NCBI GenBank assembly: GCA_049513975.1
Contig: JBEKVM010000009.1
Span: forward strand, 24,392 to 88,391
Source: JBEKOF01 sp049513975
GTDB lineage: Bacteria; Verrucomicrobiota; Verrucomicrobiia; Limisphaerales; Palsa-1400
Reading direction: 5' to 3'
DNA: 64,000 nt
The notes below the pieces were generated by a model, which was not told the DNA's origin, searched no databases, and was given only the letters and a program-made list of their open reading frames with translations. The translations under genes and the position numbers were made by a program. Below, piece after piece: positions 1 through 8,629 of this stretch; within the stretch, counting starts at the first letter, position 1, and every line of letters starts with the position of its first letter.

Positions 1-1
1 T

Positions 2-946
2 TGCGCCTATGTGTTTTTTTTCGTGGATTTGAGCAAGAATGTGGATTTGGACAAGGATTACGCGGACAATGCCAGCCAGTATGATGCGTTGCGGACCAAC
101 ACGCGGGTGCCTTACCCGTCGGAGGAGAACATCCAGCATGCGCGGGAAGACCAGACGCAGGTCAAGGCGGTGGTGGATGAGCTGCACAAAACGTTCGTCC
201 CCTTCCCCGCACCGCCGCCGTTGGATGCGAAGGGATTCTCCGAATATCTGGAGAACACGATCTTTGATTTGAGAACCAAGGCGACGAACGCGGAGGTGGG
301 AGTGCCCGACGATTTTGCCTATGGCTTCACCGATCTGCGGGGCAAACTTAATCCTCCCCTGGAAAACATCCCGTTGTGGATGCAGCAATTGGCGGAAATC
401 AAGACTCTGTGCGACATTCTCTATCACGCCAAAATCAATTCCCTGATCAGTTTGCGGCGCGTGCCCGTGTCCACCTCCAATGATAGCATCGTGACGGTGA
501 ACGATTTGCTGTCCGCCCGGATTGCGCCCACGCCCTTTGGCACGGCCACTCCCTACAAAATGGAGTTCAAGTGTTTCAGCCGGGAGCTGGCCGCCGTCCT
601 GGTCGGCCTGGCCCGGTCGAGCAATTTTATCAGTGTCAAGAATATCGTGGTCAAGCCGGCGGGTCCAAGAACGATAGATCAGCCCGGGTCGGTGGCGGCG
701 GTGCTGGCCGGGGACCAGCCGGTGCCGCCGGGCGACGCACCCGTGCGGAGGCCGCGCGAAACCCCCGCCCAATACGAGGCGGAAATGAGACAATATAATA
801 TGAAGGCCATGAACTATCAGAGAGCCATGGAAGCGTGGGCGGCCAAGGTGGCGTCGGGCCGGGCGGGGTTGGGCCTGCCGGTGACGGTGGAGCGGGAGCA
901 GTTGCTTTACATAACGCTTTCGGTGGAGGTGGTTAAATTCAAGTGA
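2..946 (+). CDS. Amuc_1100-family pilus-associated protein (5' partial)
   Basis: The reading frame is open from the first bases of the window, so the true start lies upstream. The visible part begins at the end of a hydrophobic stretch (YVFFFVDLSKN), as expected for an N-terminal membrane anchor. It continues with a charged coiled region and a proline-rich central part, and ends in a beta-strand tail (EQLLYITLSVEVVKFK). This layout, and the two genes that follow, match the Akkermansia Amuc_1100 protein of the Amuc_1098-1102 type IV pilus-like locus. The likely role is a periplasmic, membrane-anchored assembly component, comparable in position to PilO/PilN. The stop codon overlaps the next start (TGATG), implying translational coupling. 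The family call rests on size, ends and synteny. Confidence 0.72.
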   Translation, partial: CAYVFFFVDLSKNVDLDKDYADNASQYDALRTNTRVPYPSEENIQHAREDQTQVKAVVDELHKTFVPFPAPPPLDAKGFSEYLENTIFDLRTKATNAEVGVPDDFAYGFTDLRGKLNPPLENIPLWMQQLAEIKTLCDILYHAKINSLISLRRVPVSTSNDSIVTVNDLLSARIAPTPFGTATPYKMEFKCFSRELAAVLVGLARSSNFISVKNIVVKPAGPRTIDQPGSVAAVLAGDQPVPPGDAPVRRPRETPAQYEAEMRQYNMKAMNYQRAMEAWAAKVASGRAGLGLPVTVEREQLLYITLSVEVVKFK

Positions 947-1719
947 TGCAATTTTTAAGGAGACATTTCGAGAAGATCATATTGAGCGCCGTTTTGGCGG
1001 GGCTTGGGGCGGCGGCGTTTTGGCTGTTCGAGGCGGTGACGGAGGCCAAACGCCAGCCGGGCAGCCCGATGGGGAGCGCTCCGCATGCCAAGCCGTGGGC
1101 GCCGGTGGATTTGGCGCCGTTGCGCGGCGCGCTCCAGGGCCTGACGGAGGCGCCCGCGTTGAGCCTGAGCGACGACCATAATCTGTTTAATTCGGTGACC
1201 TGGAAAATGAGGCGTGACGGCTGGCTGTTCAAACAGACCAAGGAAGGCCCCAACGCCCTGACGGTGACGGACATCCGGCCGCTGTATTATACCATCCGGC
1301 TGGACAAAGTGGCGGGGGAGAGCTTTTTTCTGATCGCCAAACATGCGTTTGGGCCGGAGAAGAAATGGGTTGCCACGATCAACGACAAGGGGACGAAAAC
1401 GGCGCCATTACCATGCCTTATTGTTGGCACCAATGATGCTCTGGAAAACCCGGCCAAGCTCCAAGTGCTGATACCCGAAACCAAGGAAACCAATGTGATC
1501 ACGGCCAAGGATCCGTACAAGCGAGTGGAAGGATATGAAGTGGATCTGAAATACAACGCGTCGGACACCAACAACGTGTTCCTGAAGAAGCATGTGGACG
1601 ACACGCTGCCGCTTTCGGGGGATACGTATAAAATCATTGCCATTACCAAAAATGCCGTTAGAGTGCAGAACGTCGGCACGTCCAAAATGGACGAAAGAGA
1701 ATGGAACGGCGGGCAGTAG
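946..1719 (+). CDS. Amuc_1099-family pilus-system protein
   Basis: A 257-residue protein with a short basic N-terminus (FLRRHFEK), one membrane helix at about residues 10-30, and a periplasmic domain. A GTG lies one codon upstream of the chosen ATG; the ATG is preferred because it forms a TGATG overlap with the preceding gene. The position between an Amuc_1100-like gene and an Amuc_1098-like secretin gene identifies it as the Amuc_1099 equivalent, probably an inner-membrane-anchored periplasmic linker of the pilus or secretion machine. The C-terminal half (about residues 120-255) has SH3-like strands with repeated VGT/IAI motifs resembling the PilP or GspC periplasmic domain. That resemblance is inference only; no catalytic motif is visible. 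Confidence 0.65.
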   Translation: MQFLRRHFEKIILSAVLAGLGAAAFWLFEAVTEAKRQPGSPMGSAPHAKPWAPVDLAPLRGALQGLTEAPALSLSDDHNLFNSVTWKMRRDGWLFKQTKEGPNALTVTDIRPLYYTIRLDKVAGESFFLIAKHAFGPEKKWVATINDKGTKTAPLPCLIVGTNDALENPAKLQVLIPETKETNVITAKDPYKRVEGYEVDLKYNASDTNNVFLKKHVDDTLPLSGDTYKIIAITKNAVRVQNVGTSKMDEREWNGGQ

Positions 1720-1752
1720 CCCTGAGAGATAATCCCAAAGAGACAACACACC

Positions 1753-4554
1753 ATGAGACCAGCAGCCCAAATCACCATCAGCCTCCTTTTCTTTCTGGCC
1801 TTCTCCGCGCGGGCCCAGACCAACGCTCCAGACGCCATTCAACTGGCGCAGGAGGAAGCGGTGCGCCGCCAGGCGGCCACCGTGGACATGGAAGCCTCGC
1901 TGCGGGCGGCCGCCGCGGCGCGGAAACGCAACGAGATTGCCAGCGCCGCCAAGCTTTTCCAGGATGCCGTGACCAACTTTGATTTCGTGGAGGTGGACAA
2001 TGCCAAAGTGGACGCGGAGAAGAAGGAGGCCCTGGCCGGCCTGGATGAGGCGCGGGAAATCCTGGCCCGGCAATACCTGAAGATGGGGGAGACGGCCGCG
2101 GCCAGCGATCAGGTCAACGCCGTCTTGAGGTATGATCCGAACAACGAAAAGCTCCGCCTCCTCAAGCAGGAAATTGACTTGACTGCGGCCGGGCAGTTGG
2201 GCCGCATTCCCAGCCCGGACGTGCTCAGGATGGCGGGCGAGATAGACCGGACCAACAAGCATGTGGCCACGCTGGTCCAGAATGGCCGGCTGCTTTACGA
2301 GATGGGCCGGCTGGACGAGGCGGAGAAAGTGCTGTTGCAGGCTCTGGCCATTGATCCGGCCAACGCGGCGGCGCCCTACTATTTGGATTTGCTCAAGGAG
2401 GCGCGTTACGTCAATGACGCGCGCAACCGGGAGCGGGACACCAAAAGTGAACTGGAACTGGTGGAGCGGACCTGGCTGCTTTCGACCAAAGCGGAGAGCC
2501 TGCCGCACCCTGGGAACGCTTACGCGACCAACCGCGAGATTTTCACCAGTCCGGGCCGCCAGGTCATCATGCGCAAATTGCAGCAGATCAAACTGCCCGA
2601 CTTGCCGGACAGTTTGGAACAAGGACTGCCGTTGACGGAGGTGATGCGGGAATTGAAGAGGCGTTCCATCTCCAACGACCTGGAGAACGTCGGCATCAAT
2701 TTCATGTTCAAGCCGCGCCCCAGCGGCAGTTCGGCGGCGGGAGCGCTGCCGGTGGATCTGACCGCGCCGCCGGCGGCGCTGGCCGATCCGTCCGCCATCA
2801 ATATCAAGATCAATCCGCCGCTCAACAACGTGACCTTGTTGGAGGCGTTGGATGCGATTTGTCAAGTGGCTGACAATCCCACGGGCCTGAGCTATTCGGT
2901 GGAGGATTACGCGGTGTGGTTCTTTGTGAAGCCTCCCGAAAACGCTTCGCTGGAAACCCGGTTGTTCCATGTGGACCCCAATACGTTTATCCAGGGATTG
3001 AACGGGGTGAGTTTGGCAAGTATTTCCGGGCAGGCCAACACCACGGGCGGCGGCGGCGGGGGCGGTGGCTTTGGGGGGGGCGGCGGTGGCTTTGGGGGGA
3101 GCGGCGGTGGCTTTGGCGGCGGCGGGACTGGCGGCGGCGGATTTGGTGGCGGTGGGCTTGGAGGGGGAGGCGGGATTGGCGGGGCGGGCGGGATAGGAGG
3201 GGGAGCGGGCGGGATTGGCGGCGGGATTGGCGGGGGCGGAGCGCAGGGGTCGGTCAGTTATCCGCAAGTCATTCCCTTCGCGCTGCCTTATATCACGCGA
3301 ACCAACTACACCTTTGAAGATAACTTTCTGGTCACCCGCTATTTTGCCAGCATGGGTATTAATTTGACGAATAATGGCAACTTCGCCTTCTTCAATGCGC
3401 GGACGGGCGATATCCTGGTGCGGGCGACGACGCAGGATTTGGACACGGTGGAACGGGTCATCCAACTGCTCAACAAGGTCCCGCCGCAAGTGCAGATTGA
3501 CACCAAGTTTGCGTCGGTGGAACAAATTGACACCAAGGGGCTGGGGTTTCAGTGGGATCTGGGGAACTTTACGATGAACAACGGCGCCGTCGGGGCCCAG
3601 GCGGGCACGGCGCCTTCTTACCAGGCGCCGCCCTCAACGGCCAATCCATCGGGCATCTTTCCGGGGGCGGGACCCAACGGCTCCAATCCCGGCGTGATCG
3701 CGCCGGCGGCGTCGGACGGGAGTCTGACCGGCGTTGCCTTGCGCAACTCGTCTCCTTACGCTCCGTCCAGCGCCCCGTCGCTCCCCACCCTGGCCACCGT
3801 CACCGGCATCTTGACAGACCCGCAGTTTCGCATGGCGATACAGGCGATTGAACAACGGGCCGGCTCGGATATTCTCTCCGCGCCGCGAGTGACGACGGAG
3901 AGCGGGCGTCAGGCGCACGTGCAGGTGAGTGACATTATATCCATCGTCAGCAGTGTCACCCTGGGATCCACGTCCGCGGGCGGGGTGGGTGGAACCACGG
4001 CGGCCGGCGGGATTACGTCCAGTTCCGCAGTGGCCGCCTCCTCCAGCTACAGCACCATCCCGTTCACCCAAGGTCCGGCCCTGGACATTTTACCCAGCAT
4101 TTCGGCGGACGGCTATTCCATTCAAATGGTTCTGATCCCCACCTTGACGGAGTTTGTGGGCTACGACAGTCCGCAACAGTTTATTCCGCAGTCGCAATCG
4201 GTGGCCGGTTCCTCCATCGGGGTGCCGATCACCGCGGTGCTGCCGCTGCCCCGTTACCGCGTGCGCCAGATCGTCACCGCCGTCAATGTCTGGGACGGCC
4301 AGACCGTCATGTTGGGCGGGTTGATCTCGGAAACCATCGCCAAGGTCAAAGACAAGGTTCCGGTGCTGGGGGATTTGCCGCTGCTGGGCCGTTTGTTCCA
4401 GAGCCAGTACAACTACAGCGACAAGGAGAATCTGATGGTGTTCGTCACGGCGACGATTATTGATCCGGCGGGCAACCGCATCCATCGGGATGAGGAGATG
4501 CCGTTCGCCAAGACTTCCATCCCGCCCCAGCCGACGGCGCCCAAAGCGCCCTGA
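1753..4554 (+). CDS. Amuc_1098-family type IV pilus / type II secretion outer-membrane secretin
   Basis: A 933-residue protein with a clear signal peptide (cleavage near ARAQT). Residues 60-225 form an alpha-helical TPR-like region (LYEMGRLDEAEKVLLQAL). Secretin N-domain-like segments follow, with an STN-like part around 350-400 (PPLNNVTLLEALDAICQVA). An unusual glycine-rich stretch occupies about 431-497. After it come a second N domain (TRNGDILVRATT-like, about 550-580) and the C-terminal secretin beta domain at about 690-920, with the signature VPVLGDLPLLGRLF near 869. It should form the outer-membrane gate for the pilus-like system encoded by the two upstream genes, 33 nt away. The family assignment is firm; which substrate is exported cannot be read from sequence. 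Confidence 0.88.
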   Translation: MRPAAQITISLLFFLAFSARAQTNAPDAIQLAQEEAVRRQAATVDMEASLRAAAAARKRNEIASAAKLFQDAVTNFDFVEVDNAKVDAEKKEALAGLDEAREILARQYLKMGETAAASDQVNAVLRYDPNNEKLRLLKQEIDLTAAGQLGRIPSPDVLRMAGEIDRTNKHVATLVQNGRLLYEMGRLDEAEKVLLQALAIDPANAAAPYYLDLLKEARYVNDARNRERDTKSELELVERTWLLSTKAESLPHPGNAYATNREIFTSPGRQVIMRKLQQIKLPDLPDSLEQGLPLTEVMRELKRRSISNDLENVGINFMFKPRPSGSSAAGALPVDLTAPPAALADPSAINIKINPPLNNVTLLEALDAICQVADNPTGLSYSVEDYAVWFFVKPPENASLETRLFHVDPNTFIQGLNGVSLASISGQANTTGGGGGGGGFGGGGGGFGGSGGGFGGGGTGGGGFGGGGLGGGGGIGGAGGIGGGAGGIGGGIGGGGAQGSVSYPQVIPFALPYITRTNYTFEDNFLVTRYFASMGINLTNNGNFAFFNARTGDILVRATTQDLDTVERVIQLLNKVPPQVQIDTKFASVEQIDTKGLGFQWDLGNFTMNNGAVGAQAGTAPSYQAPPSTANPSGIFPGAGPNGSNPGVIAPAASDGSLTGVALRNSSPYAPSSAPSLPTLATVTGILTDPQFRMAIQAIEQRAGSDILSAPRVTTESGRQAHVQVSDIISIVSSVTLGSTSAGGVGGTTAAGGITSSSAVAASSSYSTIPFTQGPALDILPSISADGYSIQMVLIPTLTEFVGYDSPQQFIPQSQSVAGSSIGVPITAVLPLPRYRVRQIVTAVNVWDGQTVMLGGLISETIAKVKDKVPVLGDLPLLGRLFQSQYNYSDKENLMVFVTATIIDPAGNRIHRDEEMPFAKTSIPPQPTAPKAP

Positions 4555-4580
4555 CCCGCGGTGGTGCGCGGTCCCTTCAC

Positions 4581-5561
4581 ATGCAAACCAGCCTGACATG
4601 CTCAAACCCGGGATCGGCGCGCAACGCCGGCCCTGCCATGCCGGAGCGGCCGGCGGGCGGCGCCTTGTTGATCGTGGACGGCCACTGTTATGCCTATCGG
4701 GCGTTTTTTGGGATAGCGACGCTGACCTCGCCGTCGGGACGGCCGACCAACGCGATTTACGGGTTCATCCGCATGCTGGGGAAGATGCGAGCCAGCGTGC
4801 AGCCGACGCACACGGTGGTGGTGTGGGACGGGGGATTGGCGGCGGAACGGATGAAGCTGCTGCCGGAATACAAGGCGCAGCGGCCGGAGATGCCGGCGGG
4901 ACTGGCGCCGCAACTGGATGGCATGGTCGAGTATCTGCGAGCGGCGGGGGTCCGTTCCTTGAGGAAGGATGGATGCGAGGCGGACGATTGTATTGCGGCG
5001 TTGACGGCGCAGGCGGCGGCGGCGGGCCTGCCGGTGGTCATCGCCAGTTCGGACAAGGATTTTATGCAGTTGGTCTCGGACGGGGTCAAACTGCTCGTGC
5101 CGCAGGACAAAACGGAGACCCTGTGGGATGCGGGGCAGGTCCGGCAGAAGACGGGAGTCGGGCCGGGACAAATCGTGGACTGGCTAAGTCTGGTGGGGGA
5201 CGCCTCGGACAACATCCCGGGGGTGGCGGGGATTGGCGCAAAGATTGCTGCGGATTTGTTGGGACAATTTGGAACGATTGATGTAATGTATGCGCGTCTG
5301 CCAGAAGTCAGGTCCGAGCGGGTGCGGGCCCGACTGCAGGCGCGAGAGGAGACGGTTCGACGCAACCAACAACTTATCAGGCTCAACGACACTATGCGGT
5401 GTGATTTGCATTTGGAGGATTTGGCGGCGCAGGAGAGCGATGGGGAGGAACTGCGGCGGCTTTACTCCGGCTGGGGCTTCAAAAACCTGCTCCAGGCGCT
5501 GGAGGAAAGCAACCGGCCCAAAACGGAAGACCTTTTTCATGAACACGCTCCTGTCAGTTGA
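4581..5561 (+). CDS. 5'-3' exonuclease / flap endonuclease (Pol I N-terminal domain type)
   Basis: A 326-residue stand-alone homologue of the DNA polymerase I 5'-nuclease domain. The metal-binding acidic residues are visible in order: VDGH (D33), VVVWDGG, GCEADDCIA, SSDKDFMQLV and LVGDASDNIPGV. A helix-hairpin-helix motif follows (GVAGIGAKIAADLLGQFG). It should remove 5' flaps or RNA primers during replication and repair. The usual core begins near GALLIVDGH, so the ATG at 4638 (residue 20) is an equally good start. It lies 26 nt downstream of the secretin gene, co-directional but functionally unrelated. No polymerase domain follows, so this is the short ExoIX-like form rather than PolA. Confidence 0.85.
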   Translation: MQTSLTCSNPGSARNAGPAMPERPAGGALLIVDGHCYAYRAFFGIATLTSPSGRPTNAIYGFIRMLGKMRASVQPTHTVVVWDGGLAAERMKLLPEYKAQRPEMPAGLAPQLDGMVEYLRAAGVRSLRKDGCEADDCIAALTAQAAAAGLPVVIASSDKDFMQLVSDGVKLLVPQDKTETLWDAGQVRQKTGVGPGQIVDWLSLVGDASDNIPGVAGIGAKIAADLLGQFGTIDVMYARLPEVRSERVRARLQAREETVRRNQQLIRLNDTMRCDLHLEDLAAQESDGEELRRLYSGWGFKNLLQALEESNRPKTEDLFHEHAPVS

Positions 5562-5597
5562 TGAGGCCCTCGCCGGCCAATGTGGAGGGCCGCCCCG

Positions 5598-5640
5598 GCC
5601 CGGTCCTCTCCTGCAAGGAGGAGAGGGGCCGGCCGTTTTT
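5598..5640 (+). terminator. candidate Rho-independent terminator
   Basis: A 7-bp stem (CCTCTCC at 5605-5611, GGAGAGG at 5620-5626) sits inside outer GGCC/GGCC arms and is followed directly by a T run at 5636-5640. It lies 36 nt after the exonuclease stop and before the next promoter, so transcription from the secretin/exonuclease unit could end here. A related hairpin without the T run occurs at 54535. Confidence 0.5.
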
Positions 5641-5742
5641 CCAGGAACCGATGTGCCAGTTTCACGCTCTATATACTGGAGAGGCAACCGTTTCGTAGGA
5701 TTTTGTCCCGCGCACGGGAGCGTGGAAGCGGCGAAGTTTGCA

Positions 5743-5771
5743 TGGACAAATTCATTAAATTTTGCTAACAT
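5743..5771 (+). promoter_or_regulatory. candidate sigma70-type promoter for the exported-protein operon
   Basis: A -35-like TGGACA (5743-5748) and a -10-like TAACAT (5766-5771) are separated by 17 bases in an AT-rich patch. They lie just downstream of the terminator candidate and about 12 nt before the ATG at 5783, so the leader would be very short. Sequence resemblance only. Confidence 0.35.
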
Positions 5772-5782
5772 TTAATTATCTT

Positions 5783-6997
5783 ATGAGCATTCTTTACCGA
5801 TGCCGAGGAGTGTATTTGACCGTCCTTTTTCTCGCCGGGGCGACGGCGGGCCGGAGCCAGGGGGTCACCAATCTCGGCGGCGAGTTTAGCCTCATCGGGT
5901 CGCGTCCGAACGACCAGGTTCTGCCAAGCATTGCGCTGACGAGGACGGGCGGGGTGGTGGCGTTTTACAATCAGGGGCAGGGGATTTACGCCGCGGTTTT
6001 GGGAGACGACTATGCGGCCCGCTCCATCAGCAGCGTCAACAAGACCGCCACGGGAGATCAGGTGCGGCCCGCGGTCAAGGAACTGCGCAATGGCATCACC
6101 ATTTTCGTCTGGCAAAGCAAAGTGCTGGGGAGCGCGGACATCTTCGCGCGCCTGGCCAAGGGAACCAATTTTTTCACGCCGGAGATCCGCGTCAACAACT
6201 GGCTTAAAGATCAGCAGGTGGAACCGGCGGTGACGGCGCTGCCGGACGGCGGCGCCATGATAACCTGGGCCAGTTACGGGCAGGACGGCAGCGGGTGGGG
6301 AGTGTATGCGCGCAAAATAACGGCGGCGGGCGTGCTGGCGGGCGCGCAGGAGTTTCTGGTCAATCAATATACCATCGGCAACCAGCGCAAGCCGGCCGTT
6401 TGCACCCTGGCCGGCGGCAATGTGGTTTTCGCCTGGGTGTCCGACCAGGAACGATCGGCCTGGAGCGCGGACATCTATGGGCGGGTCTTTACCCCCGCCG
6501 GGGTTCCGGTGACGAGCGAATTCCTGATCAATTCAACCACCAATAAATGCGCGGCGCCGGCGCTGACGGCATTGAACAACGGAGGCTTCACCGCGGCGTG
6601 GAGCCAGAAGGACGCCATCCCGACCAACAGTTGGGATGTGTGGGGACGGGCCTTTAACGCGCACGGCGCGCCGACGGTGCCGGCGTTTAGAATCAACACT
6701 TATCTTTTCGGGGACCAGTACAATCCGCGGCTGGCCAGCGCCCCCAATGGGGTTCTGGCGGTCTGGACCAGCCTGGGGGAGGACGGGGATCGGGAAGGGG
6801 TTTTTGGCCGGTTCCTCTTAGGCGGGGACAAGGTGTCCGGGGATGAATTTCAAGTCAATACCACCTGGGTCAGCCAGCAACTGGAGCCGGATGTGGCCTG
6901 GAACGGGGAGGATCGTTTTCTGGTGGTGTGGACCAGTTTTGTGGGGGCGTCGGGCTTTGATTTGTTTGGGCAGATGTATGTTTTGACCCAACCATAA
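5783..6997 (+). CDS. exported propeller-like repeat protein, function unknown
   Basis: About 404 residues starting at the ATG at 5783; an in-frame TTG lies 21 nt upstream but gives a poorer signal peptide. A hydrophobic signal segment (VYLTVLFLAGATA) is followed by repeats of roughly 55-60 residues, each with a 'P.V..L..GG..V.W.S...DGS..GVYAR' pattern: VTALPDGGAMITWASYGQDG, LASAPNGVLAVWTSLGEDGD and VAWNGEDRFLVVWTSF. This spacing suggests a beta-propeller. No enzyme residues are recognisable. It is the first of five closely spaced genes for exported proteins, so a surface or secreted role is likely; the precise function is unknown. Confidence 0.7.
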   Translation: MSILYRCRGVYLTVLFLAGATAGRSQGVTNLGGEFSLIGSRPNDQVLPSIALTRTGGVVAFYNQGQGIYAAVLGDDYAARSISSVNKTATGDQVRPAVKELRNGITIFVWQSKVLGSADIFARLAKGTNFFTPEIRVNNWLKDQQVEPAVTALPDGGAMITWASYGQDGSGWGVYARKITAAGVLAGAQEFLVNQYTIGNQRKPAVCTLAGGNVVFAWVSDQERSAWSADIYGRVFTPAGVPVTSEFLINSTTNKCAAPALTALNNGGFTAAWSQKDAIPTNSWDVWGRAFNAHGAPTVPAFRINTYLFGDQYNPRLASAPNGVLAVWTSLGEDGDREGVFGRFLLGGDKVSGDEFQVNTTWVSQQLEPDVAWNGEDRFLVVWTSFVGASGFDLFGQMYVLTQP

Positions 6998-7032
6998 CCC
7001 GGGAGGAGTCGAACTTTTAATCTATTGCGTCT

Positions 7033-8613
7033 ATGTTGCGACATTTAAAAATCTTGTCCGGCGTGTTGTTGGTGGCGGCCGCGGTTGAGCAGGCCGGGGC
7101 CTTCACCATCTGGGGGCCTTTGGAAACATTTCAAACGGCCGCGCTTTGTTATGGGACGCGGTATTGGTACTCGCCGGGGTTTGTTCTGGGGGCGCAACCG
7201 ACGGTTCCGGGCGGGGTGTCTTACATAGAACAGGGCGGACCGAAAAACTTTGGGGAAGGCTCGCGGCTGAACGTCCCCACCATCACCTACGCCTACGATT
7301 ACAACTTTCTCAAATACTTCGGGGTGGACGGGGTGAAGGCGGTGGACGCGGCTTTTGCCATCCTGAACAGATTGCCGGCGGTCTCCAAGGCGAGCGCCGA
7401 CCTGACGGAGTTTATCCAGCAGGGCAATCAACAGGTCAATTACACGGCGCGCGCCCTGGAGATGCTGGACCTGAAATCCACGGTGCTGCAGCTCATGATG
7501 GAGCACATGGGACTGCTCGGCGAAACCCATGTGTTTGATATCATGCTGCAAACCGGGCCGGCTTGCGGCTCTTACGAGTACCAGGTGGCGGTGCGCAACT
7601 ACGACCCGATCACCTGGAATCCGAGCACCTATGTCAACGGCACGCTGTATGATTTCTATATTCTGGATGGCTGCGCCTCCGGGGCGGCCTTTGCGGACGC
7701 GATGGAAGAAGCCTATCAGGGCGATCCGTCGGGGCTGTCGCTGGGAACCTCGGCGGTGGCGACGGCGGAGGCGTTGCAAATCGGAGGATATTATCTGGGC
7801 ATCACGCGGGATGATTTCGGGGGATTGCGTTACCTGTATAACCAGAACAATTTCAATAATGAAACCATGCCGTCGAACAGTTGGGTGTCAACTAATGGTC
7901 TCGGCGGGACTTGGTCCCCCGTCGAGGCGACCAACACGCTGGTGACAGGCTGGTCCGGCACGGTGGGCGGGGTGGAAAAGTTCACCTTTGTCAAGGTGGC
8001 CTACGATTCGTATGTGGGCAACACCTTCCCTACCAATGTGGTATCCTACACCCTGCCGATCCTGACCAATTTCCAACGGCAGAAACTTCAGGTGTGGCGG
8101 ACGAACAACGCGCCGGATATTGTATTTACCGCGGCGAACCTGCTGGGCACTCCGGGGGGAGGGGAGGACCAGCCTTTGACGCGCAGCAACACGTTTCTGG
8201 CGGCGCCGGTGGCGCCGGTCAACGCGGCCTCGACGGTTTCGGAGGTGATTATGCCGGGGATGGTGGTCACGTTGAACAACGTGGGACCCATCTATGTGGC
8301 GGTAAACCAGAATTTTTTGCAGGGAAGCTCGGTGTTCTTGTTTCCGTTTTTTCAGTTTGGCTCGTTTGACGGCTCGACCAACGCGCCGATTGCATTTCCG
8401 ACCGGAACCAGCGTGGCGGAGTTGATAAGCCTGGAGTTAAACCCGCCGCCATCGCTGCTGCAGTCGCCCTGGAATTCAGTTGTCTCGACCAATACGGTGG
8501 CCGGCGGGGGCACCGGCGGCGGGGCGGCGGGCGGCGGGGGCGGCACCACCACCGGTGGGGGGGCCGCCGCCGCGGCGACCAGGGCGCGCGCCGCCGGAAG
8601 CAATGACCCATAA
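7033..8613 (+). CDS. secreted protein of unknown function
   Basis: A 526-residue protein with a signal peptide (GVLLVAAAVEQAGAF). It has a compact N-terminal domain to about residue 290 and a strand-rich domain at about 295-460. The Gly/Ala/Thr-rich low-complexity tail (about 490-526) consists of GGG and AAA runs and may be a linker or surface-spanning tail. The sequence DDFGGLRYLYNQNNF (about 262-276) resembles the segment that follows the zinc site in matrixin-like peptidases. No HExxH is present, so peptidase activity is not claimed. It lies 35 nt after the propeller-like gene and 16 nt before the next. I do not recognise the family. Confidence 0.65.
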   Translation: MLRHLKILSGVLLVAAAVEQAGAFTIWGPLETFQTAALCYGTRYWYSPGFVLGAQPTVPGGVSYIEQGGPKNFGEGSRLNVPTITYAYDYNFLKYFGVDGVKAVDAAFAILNRLPAVSKASADLTEFIQQGNQQVNYTARALEMLDLKSTVLQLMMEHMGLLGETHVFDIMLQTGPACGSYEYQVAVRNYDPITWNPSTYVNGTLYDFYILDGCASGAAFADAMEEAYQGDPSGLSLGTSAVATAEALQIGGYYLGITRDDFGGLRYLYNQNNFNNETMPSNSWVSTNGLGGTWSPVEATNTLVTGWSGTVGGVEKFTFVKVAYDSYVGNTFPTNVVSYTLPILTNFQRQKLQVWRTNNAPDIVFTAANLLGTPGGGEDQPLTRSNTFLAAPVAPVNAASTVSEVIMPGMVVTLNNVGPIYVAVNQNFLQGSSVFLFPFFQFGSFDGSTNAPIAFPTGTSVAELISLELNPPPSLLQSPWNSVVSTNTVAGGGTGGGAAGGGGGTTTGGGAAAAATRARAAGSNDP

Positions 8614-8629
8614 GCTTGATTGCACAGCT

